The notes beneath the pieces were generated by a model, which did not search any database, was not told where the DNA came from, and saw nothing but the letters and a program-made list of their open reading frames with translations. 64,000 nucleotides of DNA from Herbiconiux ginsengi. Its GTDB lineage: Bacteria; Actinomycetota; Actinomycetes; Actinomycetales; Microbacteriaceae. Made by a program: the position numbers and the translations under genes. The DNA lies in the NCBI RefSeq assembly GCF_900107435.1, contig NZ_FNPZ01000001.1:158960-222959 (forward strand). Direction: 5' to 3'. Position 1 is the stretch's first letter. Every line of letters begins with the position of its first letter. Below are positions 35,246 to 44,290 of this stretch, in pieces.

Positions 35246-35524
35246 TCAGTAAGTGGTGATCGTGGTGTTCGAGGCCACGATGGCGATCGACACGATGATG
35301 ATGATGATGCCGATCACCAGCGACACCGCGCCGATGATGATGCCGGCGAGCGCGAGGCCGCGGCCGGACTCACCGGTCTTCTTGATCTGGCTGAGGGCGA
35401 TGGCGCCGAGGATGACGGCGATGATGTTGAATCCGAGAATCGAGATCACCAGCGAGACGATGGCGAGCACGTTCGTCTTCTGGGCGACGGGCGCCGGGGT
35501 GTAGGCGGGCGTGGGTTCGGTCAC
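35246..35524 (-). CDS. Short DUF4190 membrane protein
   Basis: A 92-residue paralogue of the downstream gene, with a 17-residue cytosolic tail, two membrane helices (about 18-42 and 60-85) and the shared loop ALSQIKKTGESGRGLALAGIIIG. It lacks the Pro-rich domain. The pair probably arose by duplication; each has its own hairpin-bounded unit. Function unknown. Confidence 0.85.
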   Translation of the reverse strand: MTEPTPAYTPAPVAQKTNVLAIVSLVISILGFNIIAVILGAIALSQIKKTGESGRGLALAGIIIGAVSLVIGIIIIIVSIAIVASNTTITTY

Positions 35525-35638
35525 GAGAGGCTCCTATTGTCCTGAGAAAACGATGACGGCCCCTATCGTGGCAGGGCCGCTGAGAAAGTGTCAATGACGC
35601 ACGTAACACTTCCTGCCCGGAATCGGGCGAGCAGACCG

Positions 35639-36688
35639 TCAGCGCATCTGGATCTGCGTGACCGGCAGAGTCGAATCCGCTCCGAATCCGAGGTCCGACG
35701 GCGCGTGCCCGGCCTGGATCAGCTGGGCACCGAGCGCCGCGATCATGGCACCGTTGTCGGTGCACAACGACAGCGGCGGAATGCGCAGGGTCACGCCCTG
35801 GGCTGCGGCCCGCTCGGCTGCCGCTTCACGCACCCGCGCGTTCGCGACCACACCCCCGCCCAGCAGCAAGCGCGGGATACCGTAGTCGGCGCAGGCGCGG
35901 AAAGCCTTGGTGAGCAGCACGTCGACCACCGCCTCGCGGAAGCTCGCGGCCACATCGGCCACCGGGATCTCCTCCCCCGCGTCGTCGGCGCGCTCCACCC
36001 AGCGGGCGACGGCCGTCTTGAGGCCCGAGAACGAGAAGTCGTAGCGGTGCTTCTCGAGATCTTTCGCCTGCATCAATCCACGGGGGAAGCGGATGGCGGC
36101 GGGGTCGCCCCCGATGGCGGCCCGGTCGATCTGCGGGCCGCCCGGGTAGGGCAGCCCGAGCACGCGGGCCACTTTGTCGAAGGCCTCGCCGGCCGCGTCA
36201 TCGATGGTCTCGCCGAGGAGTTCGACGTCGTCGACGAGGTCGCGCACCAGGAGCAACGAGGTGTGACCGCCCGACACGAGCAGCGCGATCGTCGGGTACT
36301 CGAGCGATTCGGCCGCGAGCACGTCGGCGCCCACGTGGCCCACGAGGTGATTGACCGCGTAGAGCGGCTTGCCGGTGGCCACGGCGAGCGCCTTGGCCGC
36401 GCCCACACCCACCATCAGGGCGCCGGCCAGCCCGGGCCCACTCGTGACGGCAATCGCGTCGACCTCGTCGAGTCCGATGCCCGCCTCGGCGAGGGCGGCG
36501 GTCAGCGCAGGATTCATCGCCTCGAGGTGGGCGCGCGCCGCGACCTCGGGCACCACGCCGCCGTAGCGGGCGTGCTCGTCCATCGACGAGGCGATCACGT
36601 TGGCGAGCAGCGTCGAACCGCGCACGATACCGACGCCCGTCTCGTCGCAGGAGGTCTCGATGCCGAGCACCACCGGTCCACCGGTCAT
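35639..36688 (-). CDS. tsaD: tRNA t6A synthase subunit TsaD
   Basis: Catalytic subunit that transfers threonylcarbamoyl to A37 of ANN-decoding tRNAs. The 349 residues start [20 protein letters not shown] and include the metal ligands His114 and His118 in [20 protein letters not shown], and SFSGLKTAV. The ATG at 36688 overlaps the rimI stop as ATGA; a longer upstream reading would run into rimI and is not used. Partners TsaB and TsaE are encoded just upstream and TsaC is not in the window. Confidence 0.98.
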   Translation of the reverse strand: MTGGPVVLGIETSCDETGVGIVRGSTLLANVIASSMDEHARYGGVVPEVAARAHLEAMNPALTAALAEAGIGLDEVDAIAVTSGPGLAGALMVGVGAAKALAVATGKPLYAVNHLVGHVGADVLAAESLEYPTIALLVSGGHTSLLLVRDLVDDVELLGETIDDAAGEAFDKVARVLGLPYPGGPQIDRAAIGGDPAAIRFPRGLMQAKDLEKHRYDFSFSGLKTAVARWVERADDAGEEIPVADVAASFREAVVDVLLTKAFRACADYGIPRLLLGGGVVANARVREAAAERAAAQGVTLRIPPLSLCTDNGAMIAALGAQLIQAGHAPSDLGFGADSTLPVTQIQMR

Positions 36689-37218
36689 GACGCGTTCCCT
36701 TCCCGGCCGCCGTCGGCGGTGGTGTCGCTCCCGGCCGCGAGCGCCGGACCCTTCGCCGGCAGCTCGGCGCGCATCACGATCGCGTCGACGCCGTCGGGCT
36801 GGTAGTAGTTCGGGCGAACCGCGATGTCGGCGAATCCAAGGGAGACGTAGAGCGCGTGCGCCACGGGGTTGTCGGCGCGCACCTCGAGGAAGACGGTCTT
36901 CGCCCGCCGCGTCATTGCTTCGTCGAGCAGCCGTCCCATCAGCTGCCGGCCGAGGCCCCGGCCACGAGATCGCTCCGCGACCGCGATGGTCTGGATGTCG
37001 GCATCCGTCGATCCCACCGGGCACGACAATCCGGCGTAGCCCTCGACCAGGCCGGTGCCCGCCTCCGCGTCGACGGCGACAAGGTAATAGCAGTGGGGAT
37101 TCGCCAGCTCGCGGCGCATCGAGTCGCGCGACCACGCGTCATTCTCGAAGGAGGCCTGCTCGAGGGCCATGATGGCGTCGAGATCGGCTGCGCCCGCCCG
37201 CCTCAGCTGCCAGGTCAC
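36685..37218 (-). CDS. rimI: Ribosomal-protein-alanine N-acetyltransferase
   Basis: GNAT acetyltransferase that modifies the N-terminus of ribosomal protein S18 in E. coli; other targets are possible. The 177 residues carry the acetyl-CoA motif [19 protein letters not shown] and [27 protein letters not shown], both typical of RimI. A 20-residue Ala/Gly tail follows the domain. GTG at 37218 overlaps the tsaB stop as GTGA and the stop overlaps tsaD as ATGA, so the three are probably translated as a unit. Confidence 0.93.
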   Translation of the reverse strand: MTWQLRRAGAADLDAIMALEQASFENDAWSRDSMRRELANPHCYYLVAVDAEAGTGLVEGYAGLSCPVGSTDADIQTIAVAERSRGRGLGRQLMGRLLDEAMTRRAKTVFLEVRADNPVAHALYVSLGFADIAVRPNYYQPDGVDAIVMRAELPAKGPALAAGSDTTADGGREGNAS

Positions 37219-37826
37219 GGGGTCACCCGCTTCCGCGGACCGGGCATCGTGACATCCGGCGACCGCAGGTAGAGCGGCTCGCCGTACTCCTCGGCCATGC
37301 CGCGCTGGCGGTGCAGCAGCGCCACGCGGGCCAGGGCGCCGGCGCTGATCTGCGTTGCGTCGATGCGGTCGAATTCGGGGTAGGGCACTTCATCGGGCTT
37401 ACAGAGCGCCGGGCCGTCGGAGCGCATCGGGGCGTCGTCGACGAGGTCGTAGCTCGACCAGTAGACCTCGCGGCGGCGCGCATCCGTCACCACCAGGAGC
37501 GGGCCGCGAGCTCCGGCCGACCACTCCTCGAGCGCGACGGCGTCGTGACTCACCACCGACACCACCGGTCGGTCGATGCCCCAGGCGAAGGCCCTGGCGG
37601 CCGCGATGCCGACGCGCAACCCCGTGAACGGACCGGGGCCCATGCCGGCGACGACGGCCTGGATGCGGGATGCCGGCACCCCCGCGTCGTCGAGCACGCC
37701 TGCGATCATCTCCCCGATCACCTCCGCATGGCGCATGGTGTCTTCGGTGGAGCGCTCCGCGAGCACCATCTCGCCGTCGGCCACGGCGACCGAGGTGCCG
37801 GCGGAGGTATCGATGGCGAGAAACAC
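37215..37826 (-). CDS. tsaB: tRNA t6A synthase subunit TsaB
   Basis: Non-catalytic partner that bridges TsaD and TsaE. The 203 residues begin MFLAIDTSAGTSVAVADGE and include GPGPFTGLRVGIAAARAFAWG, the actin-like fold motif. The GTG at 37826 is preceded by TAGGCT at 6 nt with no ribosome site, so this operon part may start from a leaderless transcript even though tsaE lies just upstream, 113 nt away beyond a long inverted repeat. First gene of tsaB-rimI-tsaD. Confidence 0.97.
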   Translation of the reverse strand: MFLAIDTSAGTSVAVADGEMVLAERSTEDTMRHAEVIGEMIAGVLDDAGVPASRIQAVVAGMGPGPFTGLRVGIAAARAFAWGIDRPVVSVVSHDAVALEEWSAGARGPLLVVTDARRREVYWSSYDLVDDAPMRSDGPALCKPDEVPYPEFDRIDATQISAGALARVALLHRQRGMAEEYGEPLYLRSPDVTMPGPRKRVTP

Positions 37827-37832
37827 AGAACG

Positions 37833-37838
37833 AGCCTA
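37833..37838 (-). promoter_or_regulatory. Candidate -10 (TAGGCT) for tsaB-rimI-tsaD
   Basis: TAGGCT ends 6 nt before the tsaB GTG, and the upstream inverted repeat may separate this unit from tsaE. Confidence 0.4.
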
Positions 37839-37864
37839 ACCCGGCCGGGCGTCGCCCCCGTCCG

Positions 37865-37925
37865 CGCGAGGTAGCGCGAAGTGCGCTTGATCGGGGCTCC
37901 AAAGGCGACTTCGCGCTACCTCGCG
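37865..37925. repeat. Inverted repeat with 18-bp perfect arms between tsaE and tsaB
   Basis: CGCGAGGTAGCGCGAAGT (37865-37882) and its exact reverse complement (37908-37925) flank a 25-nt spacer in the tsaE-tsaB gap. Probably a terminator for tsaE, but it belongs to the same class of long perfect repeats as those at 22563 and 28529. Confidence 0.65.
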
Positions 37926-37939
37926 GAGGCAGTGCGACG

Positions 37940-38530
37940 TCACGCCCAGCGGGGGCCGACGACGCGGATGCGCACCGTGCGGGGCTCGATCGGCGCGTCG
38001 GGAAACTCTGCGTCGTCAGGGTCGGCGTCCGTGCCCGCGCCCGCGTCCGTGCCCGCGAAAGCGTCCGGCGCGGCGTCCGTGCCCGCGCCCGCAGCCGTGG
38101 CTCCGGCCCCGGCCCCGTGCGGGCGCTCGATGTCGATCGCGAGATACGAGTCGGTCAGCGCCTCGATCATGCCGGCTCCCCACTCCACCACCACCACCGA
38201 GTGGGCGAAGTCGATGTCGAGATCGTCGAGTTCGAGGGCGCTGCCCAGCCGATAGGCATCCACGTGCACGAGCGCCGGTCCGCCGGAGAGCGGCGGATGC
38301 GTGCGCGCCAGCACGAAGGTCGGGCTCGTCACCGGCCCGCGCACGTCGAGTCCCTCGCCGAGCCCGCGGGTGAACGTGGTCTTGCCGGCGCCCAGATCGC
38401 CGGAGAGCAGCACGACATCGCCCGCGCGCAGCAAGTCCGCGATGCGACGGCCGAACTCGTGCATCTCCTCGGGCGTGGAGATCTCGAGCAGATCGCCGAT
38501 CTCGGCGAGCCGCCCCCGCGCATCGGTCAC
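37940..38530 (-). CDS. tsaE: tRNA t6A ATPase subunit TsaE with low-complexity insert
   Basis: ATPase that cycles the TsaBD complex. Walker A GDLGAGKTTF (residues 44-53), the TSPTFVLARTHPP segment and HVDAYRL (89-95), then VVVEWGAGMIE, are normal. Residues 139-181 are an Ala/Gly/Thr/Asp-rich low-complexity insert (AGTDA repeats) absent from most homologues, after which the domain ends with TVRIRVVGPRWA. The DNA under it has three copies of a 15-nt unit. The GTG at 38530 overlaps the upstream alr stop as GTGA. Confidence 0.95.
   Translation of the reverse strand: MTDARGRLAEIGDLLEISTPEEMHEFGRRIADLLRAGDVVLLSGDLGAGKTTFTRGLGEGLDVRGPVTSPTFVLARTHPPLSGGPALVHVDAYRLGSALELDDLDIDFAHSVVVVEWGAGMIEALTDSYLAIDIERPHGAGAGATAAGAGTDAAPDAFAGTDAGAGTDADPDDAEFPDAPIEPRTVRIRVVGPRWA
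38025..38087. repeat. Three copies of a 15-nt unit inside tsaE
   Basis: GCGTCCGTGCCCGCG occurs at 38025, 38043 and 38073 (spacing 18 and 30 nt, multiples of three), encoding AGTDA steps on the minus strand. Copy number is likely to vary between strains by slippage. Confidence 0.8.
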
Positions 38531-39735
38531 GGCGCCGACTCCGTCGCCGGTGTCCCGCCATCCGTCTCCGCCGCGCTCTCCCCGGCAGCCCCGGCATCCG
38601 CCGCGTCCGCCGCCTCACGCGCCCCGAGGTAGACCCGCTCGACGCGCGCGCCCACGCGGGCCACGATCTCGTCGCCGATCGTCTCCGCGTAGCCCGCCCA
38701 GTCTTCCGCGGTGGGCTCGCCCCGGTCTCCTTCGCCGAACACGACCACCTCGTCGCCGGGCGCCACCTCGTCGTCGCCGACGTCGACCACGAACTGGTCC
38801 ATGGCGATCCGTCCGGCGATCGGATAACGGCGTCCGTTGATCCAGACCTGTCCGCGGCCGGTAGCGATGCGGGGGATGCCGTCGGCGTAGCCGAGTGGCA
38901 CGAGTGCGAGCGTCGACTCCGCGGAGGTGCGGTAGACCAGCCCGTAGGAGATGCCGTGGCCGGCGGGCACCCGCTTGGTCGAGACCACGGGTGCGCGCAG
39001 GGTCATCACAGGACGGAGACCGAGGTCGCGACCCGACGCGTCGTCGAAGGGCGAGATGCCGTAGGCGGCGATGCCGAAGCGCACGAGTCCGAGCCGGGCC
39101 TCGGGCATCCGGATGCCCGCCGAACTCGCGGCCAGGTGCAGCAGCTCGAAGTGGGCGCCGAGGTCTTCGGCCACGGCGACGGCGCGGCGCAGTCTGTCCA
39201 GTGCCACGGCGTCGTCTTCGGGTGAGGCGTCGGCGAGGTGCGACCAGGCCGCGTGCAGCCGCACGACTCCGCGCCGGTCGTACTCGAGGGCGGCGGAGAC
39301 GAGGCCCGGCCAGTCCTCCTCGGTCGCACCGTTGCGGCTCAACCCGGTGTCGATCTTGAGATGCACCCGGGGAGCACGCGCTGCGCCCGCGGCGGCGATG
39401 GCGTCGAGCTGCCACACGGCCGAGATGCCGAGGTCGATGTCGGCGTCGGCCGCCGCACCGAACAGCGCATCGGGGTCGTGCATCCAGGCGAAGATGGGCG
39501 CGGTGATGCCGGCGTCGCGCAAGACGAGGGCGGCCGGGATGTCGAGTACGGCCAGCGAGGTCGCTCCGGATTCGAGCGCCGCACGCGCCAGGGGCACCAT
39601 CCCGTGGCCGTAGGCGTCGGCCTTCACGGCGAGCATCGTCTCGGCGGGCAGTGCCAGCGCCGACAGGGTGCGCACGTTGTGCCGGAAGGCATCGAGGTCG
39701 ATCACGGCCTCCCGCCGCGGTGCCGCGTCGCTCAT
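38527..39735 (-). CDS. Alanine racemase, second copy
   Basis: PLP enzyme making D-alanine for peptidoglycan. The 402 residues have the PLP-lysine in AVKADAYGHG (Lys38), LKIDTGLSRNG, and the catalytic-Tyr region GISYGLVYRTS...LVPLGYADGIPR, plus IAGRIAMDQFVVDVG. A low-complexity Ala/Asp/Gly tail follows VERVYLGAREA. It is the downstream member of two tandem racemase genes, starting in an ATGA overlap with the first. The two share the fold but differ across much of the sequence, so the duplication is old. Which one is essential cannot be told. Confidence 0.92.
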   Translation of the reverse strand: MSDAAPRREAVIDLDAFRHNVRTLSALALPAETMLAVKADAYGHGMVPLARAALESGATSLAVLDIPAALVLRDAGITAPIFAWMHDPDALFGAAADADIDLGISAVWQLDAIAAAGAARAPRVHLKIDTGLSRNGATEEDWPGLVSAALEYDRRGVVRLHAAWSHLADASPEDDAVALDRLRRAVAVAEDLGAHFELLHLAASSAGIRMPEARLGLVRFGIAAYGISPFDDASGRDLGLRPVMTLRAPVVSTKRVPAGHGISYGLVYRTSAESTLALVPLGYADGIPRIATGRGQVWINGRRYPIAGRIAMDQFVVDVGDDEVAPGDEVVVFGEGDRGEPTAEDWAGYAETIGDEIVARVGARVERVYLGAREAADAADAGAAGESAAETDGGTPATESAP

Positions 39736-40910
39736 GCCGTCACCCCCTCGGTCTGATCGGCGAGCGGGGAGAATTCGCGCTTGACCCGAGCACCCAGTCG
39801 CGTCACCACCTCGTAGTTGATGGTTCCCGCCGCTTCGGCCCAGGAGTCGGCGCTCGGAAACCCCTCGGCCGGGTCGCCGAACAGCACCACCCGGTCGCCC
39901 ACCCGCGCGGCGTGCTCGCCGAGGTCGACCACGAACTGGTCCATCGCCACGCGTCCGACGATCGGATGCGTCGAGCCGCCCACCCAGACGCTCCCCCGGT
40001 TCGACACGTGGCGCGGGATGCCGTCGGCGTAGCCGAGCGGCACGAGGCCGAGCCAGGTCTCGGCATCGGGCCGGTAGGTGTAGCCATAGGAGACGCCGGT
40101 GCCTGCGGGCACGCGCTTGACCGCGATCAGGCGGCTCTCCACCCGCATCGCGGGGCGGAGTCCGAGCGTGGCGGAGTCGACACCCTCGAAGGGCGAGAGC
40201 CCATACAGGCCGATGCCCAGGCGCACCAGGTCGAGTCGTGTGGCGGGCAACCGCAGCGCGCCCGCCGTCGAGGCGAGGTGCCGCACGCCCGGGTCGAGGC
40301 CGAAGCTGCGGGCCATCGCCGTCGCCTCGTCGAAGGCGTCGAGCTGCTGGAGGTCGTCGTCGTCGCTCGCGTTCGAGAGGTGGCTGAACAATCCCTCGAC
40401 CCGGATGCGCCGGTTCCCGACCGCGTCGCGCGCGGCCTGGAAGACGGGCTCCCACTCGGCGCGTTCGATCCCGTTGCGGCCGAGACCCGTATCGACCTTC
40501 AGATGCACGCGCACCGGCGCGTCGACGGTGCCCGCGTCCACCGCGCGCTGCAGTTGCAGCCGGGTGCTGATGCCGACGGCCACGTCGTGCTCGACGGCCG
40601 CTCCGAACGACGGATCATGCCCGTGCAGCCAGGCGAGCACAGGGGCGCGGATACCGGCGGCTCGAAGCGCGAGGCCCTCGGAGACGTCGGCGACCCCGAG
40701 CCAGGTGGCGCCACCCTCGAGCGCGGCACGGGCCACCGGCACGGCGCCGTGGCCGTAGCCGTCGGCTTTCACCACGGCCATCACGGCAGCGGGGGCGACG
40801 AGCGACCCGACCCGCGCGACGTTCGCGGCGATCGCGTCAGGGTCGACGATCGCGCGGCGGAGCGCCGGTGCGGATGCGGATACGGCCCCGGAAGCGGATG
40901 CCTCGCCCAT
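39732..40910 (-). CDS. alr: Alanine racemase
   Basis: First of two tandem racemases, 392 residues. PLP-lysine in AVVKADGYGHG (Lys48), LKVDTGLGRNG, GVSYGYTYRPD with the following LVPLGYADGIPRH, and VGRVAMDQFVVDLGEH. A 15-residue Ala/Ser-rich leader precedes the domain. The ATG at 40910 shares one base with the acpS stop (TGATG), and the gene ends in an ATGA overlap with the second racemase. The longer open reading upstream runs antisense to glmS content and is not coding. Confidence 0.95.
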   Translation of the reverse strand: MGEASASGAVSASAPALRRAIVDPDAIAANVARVGSLVAPAAVMAVVKADGYGHGAVPVARAALEGGATWLGVADVSEGLALRAAGIRAPVLAWLHGHDPSFGAAVEHDVAVGISTRLQLQRAVDAGTVDAPVRVHLKVDTGLGRNGIERAEWEPVFQAARDAVGNRRIRVEGLFSHLSNASDDDDLQQLDAFDEATAMARSFGLDPGVRHLASTAGALRLPATRLDLVRLGIGLYGLSPFEGVDSATLGLRPAMRVESRLIAVKRVPAGTGVSYGYTYRPDAETWLGLVPLGYADGIPRHVSNRGSVWVGGSTHPIVGRVAMDQFVVDLGEHAARVGDRVVLFGDPAEGFPSADSWAEAAGTINYEVVTRLGARVKREFSPLADQTEGVTA

Positions 40911-41269
40911 CACGCCTCCCCCGTCTCGGCCACCACGAACGCCACGGCCGTTCCGCCATCGTGAGTCATGCTGAGATGCAGTCGCGTGGCGCCGATCTCG
41001 GCGAGCGCCTGCGCCACACCGCCCGACACCTGGAACTCGGGGTTGCGGTGCTCGTTCGACACGATCTCCATGTCGTGCCAGCGGAACTCGGTCGAGTGCC
41101 CGACGGCCTTGATCAGCGCCTCCTTGGCGGCGAAACGGGCCGCGAGCGACCGCACCGGTAGCATCCGTTCGCCCGGGGCGAACAAGCGGTCGAGCAGCCG
41201 CGGCGTCTTCTCCAGAGAGCGCTCGAAGCGCGCGACGTCGACCAGGTCGACACCGACTCCGACGATCAC
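40910..41269 (-). CDS. acpS: Holo-[acyl-carrier-protein] synthase
   Basis: Transfers phosphopantetheine from CoA to acyl carrier proteins. The 119 residues open IVGVGVDLVDVARFERSL with the metal-binding Asp, and RFAAKEALIKAVG carries the conserved Glu and Lys; HLSMTHDGGTAVAFVV closes the domain. The GTG at 41269 is 6 nt after the glmS stop. Neighbouring genes are alr and glmS, and coaA (CoA supply) lies just upstream on the other strand. Confidence 0.97.
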   Translation of the reverse strand: MIVGVGVDLVDVARFERSLEKTPRLLDRLFAPGERMLPVRSLAARFAAKEALIKAVGHSTEFRWHDMEIVSNEHRNPEFQVSGGVAQALAEIGATRLHLSMTHDGGTAVAFVVAETGEA

Positions 41270-41275
41270 GGCGGC

Positions 41276-43123
41276 CTACTCGACCGTGACGGACTTCGCC
41301 AGGTTCCGCGGTTGGTCGACGTCGAGCCCCTTGGCGGTCGCGAGCTCCATCGCGAACAGCTGCAGCGGGATGACGGTGAGCAGCGGCTCGAACAGGGGTG
41401 CGGCGAGCGGGATGCGGATCACCTCGTCGGCGAACGGCAGCACGGCCACGTCGCCCTCCTCGGCGATGGCGAGGATGCGGGCACCGCGCGCGCGGATCTC
41501 CTGGATGTTCGAGACCACCTTGGCGTGCAGCGAGTTCGGATCCCGCGGCGAGGGCACCACGACGAACACGGGCTGGCCCGGCTCGATCAGGGCGATCGGT
41601 CCGTGCTTGAGCTCCCCGGCTGCGAAGCCCTCGGCGTGGATGTAGGCGAGCTCCTTGAGCTTCAGCGCACCCTCGAGGGCGATCGGGTAGCCGACGTGAC
41701 GGCCGAGGAAGAGCACGGCGCGGGTGTCGGACATCCACTTGGCCAGCTGGGTGATCTCGGGCGCGCTCTTCAGCACCTGCTCGATCTTCTTCGGGATCGC
41801 CTGCAGTTCGGCGATCGACTTCGCGCCGTCTGCGTGCGCCAGCTCGCCACGCACTCGGGCGAGGTGCAGGCCGAAGAGGTAGAGCGCCGTGATCTGCGCC
41901 ACGAAGGCCTTCGTCGACGCGACCGCGACCTCGGGGCCGGCGTGGGTGTAGACGACCGCATCCGACTCCCGGGCGATCGTCGCCCCCTGGGTGTTGCAGA
42001 TCGACAGCGTGCGGGCGCCGTTCGCGATCGCGTACTTCACGGCCATCAGCGTGTCCATCGTCTCGCCCGACTGGCTGATCGACACCACGAGCGTGCGCGG
42101 CGTGAGCACCGGCTCGCGGTAGCGGAACTCGTGCGAGAGCTCCACCTCCACGGGGATGCGTGCCCACTTCTCGATGGCGTATTTGCCGAGCAGGCCCGAG
42201 TAGCTGGCGGTGCCGCAGGCGATGATGATCACCCGATCGATGTCGCTGAGCATCGTGTCGAGCCCCGCGAGCTCGGGCAGCACGACCTCGCCCTCGTGCA
42301 CACGGCCGAGGATGGTGTTCGCCACGGCGTCGGGCTCTTCGCTGATCTCCTTCGCCATGAAGCTCGACCAGCCGCCCTTCTCGGCGGCCGCGGCATCCCA
42401 CGACACCTCGAACTCGTGCGTCTCGACGGGGGCGCCGTCGAAGTCGGTGACCGTGACCGTGTCGGCCGTGATCACCACGATCTGGTCCTGCCCGATCGCC
42501 ACGGCGCGGTGGGTGTGCTCCACGAAGGCGGCCACGTCGGAGCCGAGGAAGTTCTCGCCCTCGCCCAACCCGATCACGAGCGGCGAGTTGCGGCGGGCGC
42601 CCACCACGACGCCCGGCTCGTCCTGGTGCAGGGCGAGCAAGGTGAACGCGCCGTCCAGGCGGGAGACCACGCGGCCGAGCGCGGCGGGCAGTCCGTCGCC
42701 CACCTCGTACTCGCGGCCGAGCATCTTCGCGGCCACCTCCGTGTCGGTCTCGCTGTCGAAGACGAAGCCATCGTCGAGCAGCTCCTGCTTCAGCGTGGCG
42801 AAGTTCTCGATGATGCCGTTGTGGATGAGCGCGATGCGGCCCGAGGCGTCGAGGTGCGGATGCGCGTTGCCGTCAGTCGGGCCGCCGTGCGTCGCCCAGC
42901 GGGTGTGCCCGATCCCGGTCTGGCCGTCGGCCATCGGATGCGCGTCGAGGTCGTCGGCGAGCACGGCCAGTTTGCCGGCGCGCTTGCGCGTGGTGAGACT
43001 GCCGTCGGCGCCGATCACGGCCACACCGGCGGAGTCGTAACCGCGGTACTCCAGTCGGCGCAGTCCGCCGAGGAGCACCTCGAGACTGCTGTTGTTGCCG
43101 ACGTAACCCACGATTCCACACAT
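41276..43123 (-). CDS. glmS: Glutamine-fructose-6-phosphate aminotransferase
   Basis: Makes glucosamine-6-phosphate for peptidoglycan. The 615 residues start MCGIVGYVGNNSSLEVLLGGL, so Cys2 is the nucleophile after Met removal; SIS domains with CGTASYSGLLGKYAIE and SISQSGETMDTLMA follow, and NLAKSVTVE ends it as in the family. A longer start 30 nt upstream is unlikely because the mature N-terminus must begin at Cys. TAAACT ends 7 nt before the ATG, so the transcript is probably leaderless and there is no glmS ribozyme. glmM lies 1.2 kb away beyond coaA. Confidence 0.98.
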   Translation of the reverse strand: MCGIVGYVGNNSSLEVLLGGLRRLEYRGYDSAGVAVIGADGSLTTRKRAGKLAVLADDLDAHPMADGQTGIGHTRWATHGGPTDGNAHPHLDASGRIALIHNGIIENFATLKQELLDDGFVFDSETDTEVAAKMLGREYEVGDGLPAALGRVVSRLDGAFTLLALHQDEPGVVVGARRNSPLVIGLGEGENFLGSDVAAFVEHTHRAVAIGQDQIVVITADTVTVTDFDGAPVETHEFEVSWDAAAAEKGGWSSFMAKEISEEPDAVANTILGRVHEGEVVLPELAGLDTMLSDIDRVIIIACGTASYSGLLGKYAIEKWARIPVEVELSHEFRYREPVLTPRTLVVSISQSGETMDTLMAVKYAIANGARTLSICNTQGATIARESDAVVYTHAGPEVAVASTKAFVAQITALYLFGLHLARVRGELAHADGAKSIAELQAIPKKIEQVLKSAPEITQLAKWMSDTRAVLFLGRHVGYPIALEGALKLKELAYIHAEGFAAGELKHGPIALIEPGQPVFVVVPSPRDPNSLHAKVVSNIQEIRARGARILAIAEEGDVAVLPFADEVIRIPLAAPLFEPLLTVIPLQLFAMELATAKGLDVDQPRNLAKSVTVE

Positions 43124-43130
43124 GCGGTCG

Positions 43131-43136
43131 AGTTTA
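43131..43136 (-). promoter_or_regulatory. Candidate -10 (TAAACT) for glmS
   Basis: TAAACT ends 7 nt before the glmS ATG, the classic spacing for transcription starting at the initiation codon. Confidence 0.5.
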
Positions 43137-43212
43137 GCCGAGCGCGACCGCACGACTGCTGACAGCCGCCGAAGCGGGCGCCGGCGCGGTCTTCGGGCAG
43201 AATAGGAGTCCT

Positions 43213-44163
43213 ATGCCCGATTCCTCATCCACCGGTCTCGCGCAGTTCAGCCCGTTCATCGAGTTCGATCGGGCGCACTGGGCGGCTCTCGCGCCGACGA
43301 CGCCACTCCCGTTGCTCGAGACCGAGATCGTGCAGTTGCGCGGCCTCGGCAACCCCCTCGACATCCGCGAGGTCACCGAGGTCTACCTGCCGCTCGCGCG
43401 ACTGCTCAACCTCTACGCCACGAGTGCCCAGCAGTTGCACCGGGCCACCTCGGACTTCCTCGGCGAACGCTCGAAGTCGACGCCGTTCGTCATCGGCGTT
43501 GCCGGATCGGTCGCGGTCGGCAAGTCGACCATCGCGCGCCTGCTCCGCGAGCTGCTGGCCCGCTGGGCCGACACTCCCCGGGTCGAGCTCGTCACCACCG
43601 ACGGCTTCCTGCTCCCGAACCGCGAGCTCGAGCGCCGCGGCATCATGCATCGCAAAGGGTTCCCCGAGTCGTACGACCGGCGCGCGCTGCTGCGCTTCGT
43701 GAGCGCGGTGAAGAGCGGTAACCCGGAGGTGCGCGCGCCCTTCTACTCCCACCTCAGCTACGACATCGTGCCCGAAGCGCAGGTGGTGGTGCGTCAGCCC
43801 GACGTGCTCATCGTCGAGGGGCTCAACGTGCTGCAGCCGCCGGCGGCCAGCAACACCCTCGCCGTGAGCGACCTGTTCGACTTCTCGGTCTACGTGGATG
43901 CCCGCACCACCGATATCGCGAACTGGTACGAGAGCCGCTTCCTCGACCTGCAGCGGGGCGCGTTCGCGAATCCGAAGTCCTACTTCCACCGCTACTCGAG
44001 CCTCAGCGAGGTCGAGGCGCGCGAGACCGCCCGTTCCATCTGGGAGTCGATCAACCTGCCCAACCTGATGGCGAACATCCGCCCCACCCGCTCCCGCGCG
44101 ACCCTGGTGCTGCAAAAGGATGCGGACCACACGGTCAACAAAGTGCTCTTAAGGAAGCTCTAG
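43213..44163 (+). CDS. coaA: Type I pantothenate kinase
   Basis: Phosphorylates pantothenate, the first and regulated step of CoA synthesis. The 316 residues have P-loop [12 protein letters not shown] (about 95-106), TTDGFLLPN, and the [10 protein letters not shown] and VEGLNVLQ segments typical of CoaA rather than CoaX. AGGAG sits 4 nt before the ATG at 43213. Divergent from glmS with an 89-nt shared promoter region. Confidence 0.97.
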   Translation: MPDSSSTGLAQFSPFIEFDRAHWAALAPTTPLPLLETEIVQLRGLGNPLDIREVTEVYLPLARLLNLYATSAQQLHRATSDFLGERSKSTPFVIGVAGSVAVGKSTIARLLRELLARWADTPRVELVTTDGFLLPNRELERRGIMHRKGFPESYDRRALLRFVSAVKSGNPEVRAPFYSHLSYDIVPEAQVVVRQPDVLIVEGLNVLQPPAASNTLAVSDLFDFSVYVDARTTDIANWYESRFLDLQRGAFANPKSYFHRYSSLSEVEARETARSIWESINLPNLMANIRPTRSRATLVLQKDADHTVNKVLLRKL

Positions 44164-44260
44164 GCCGAAAGGCTCCAGACGAGCGACGAAAGCCGCGGGC
44201 CGCGCTGTGACAACCCAGGGCGACGGCGAGGCCGCGTGAGCGACCTCACCGGAGCATGTC

Positions 44261-44288
44261 GCCCGCGCCGCAGCAGCGGCGGCGCGGC
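44261..44288. terminator. Candidate terminator hairpin after glmM
   Basis: GCC and GCGCCGC (44261-44271, one C bulged) pair with GCGGCGCGGC (44279-44288), ending 2 nt past the glmM stop on the minus strand. The remainder of the coaA-glmM gap (44164-44260) shows nothing clear. Confidence 0.45.
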
Positions 44289-44290
44289 AA

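Noticed and set aside
38025-38087. CRISPR-like repeat series in tsaE
   Set aside because: Units are in frame, 18 and 30 nt apart, coding for AGTDA steps; no unique spacers of constant length.
40911-42401. Upstream extension of the alr open frame into glmS
   Set aside because: Runs in another frame through glmS and acpS; the ATG at 40910 gives a normal-length racemase.
43124-43212. glmS ribozyme upstream of glmS
   Set aside because: Only about 7 nt separates the -10 from the ATG; there is no room for, or trace of, the ribozyme.
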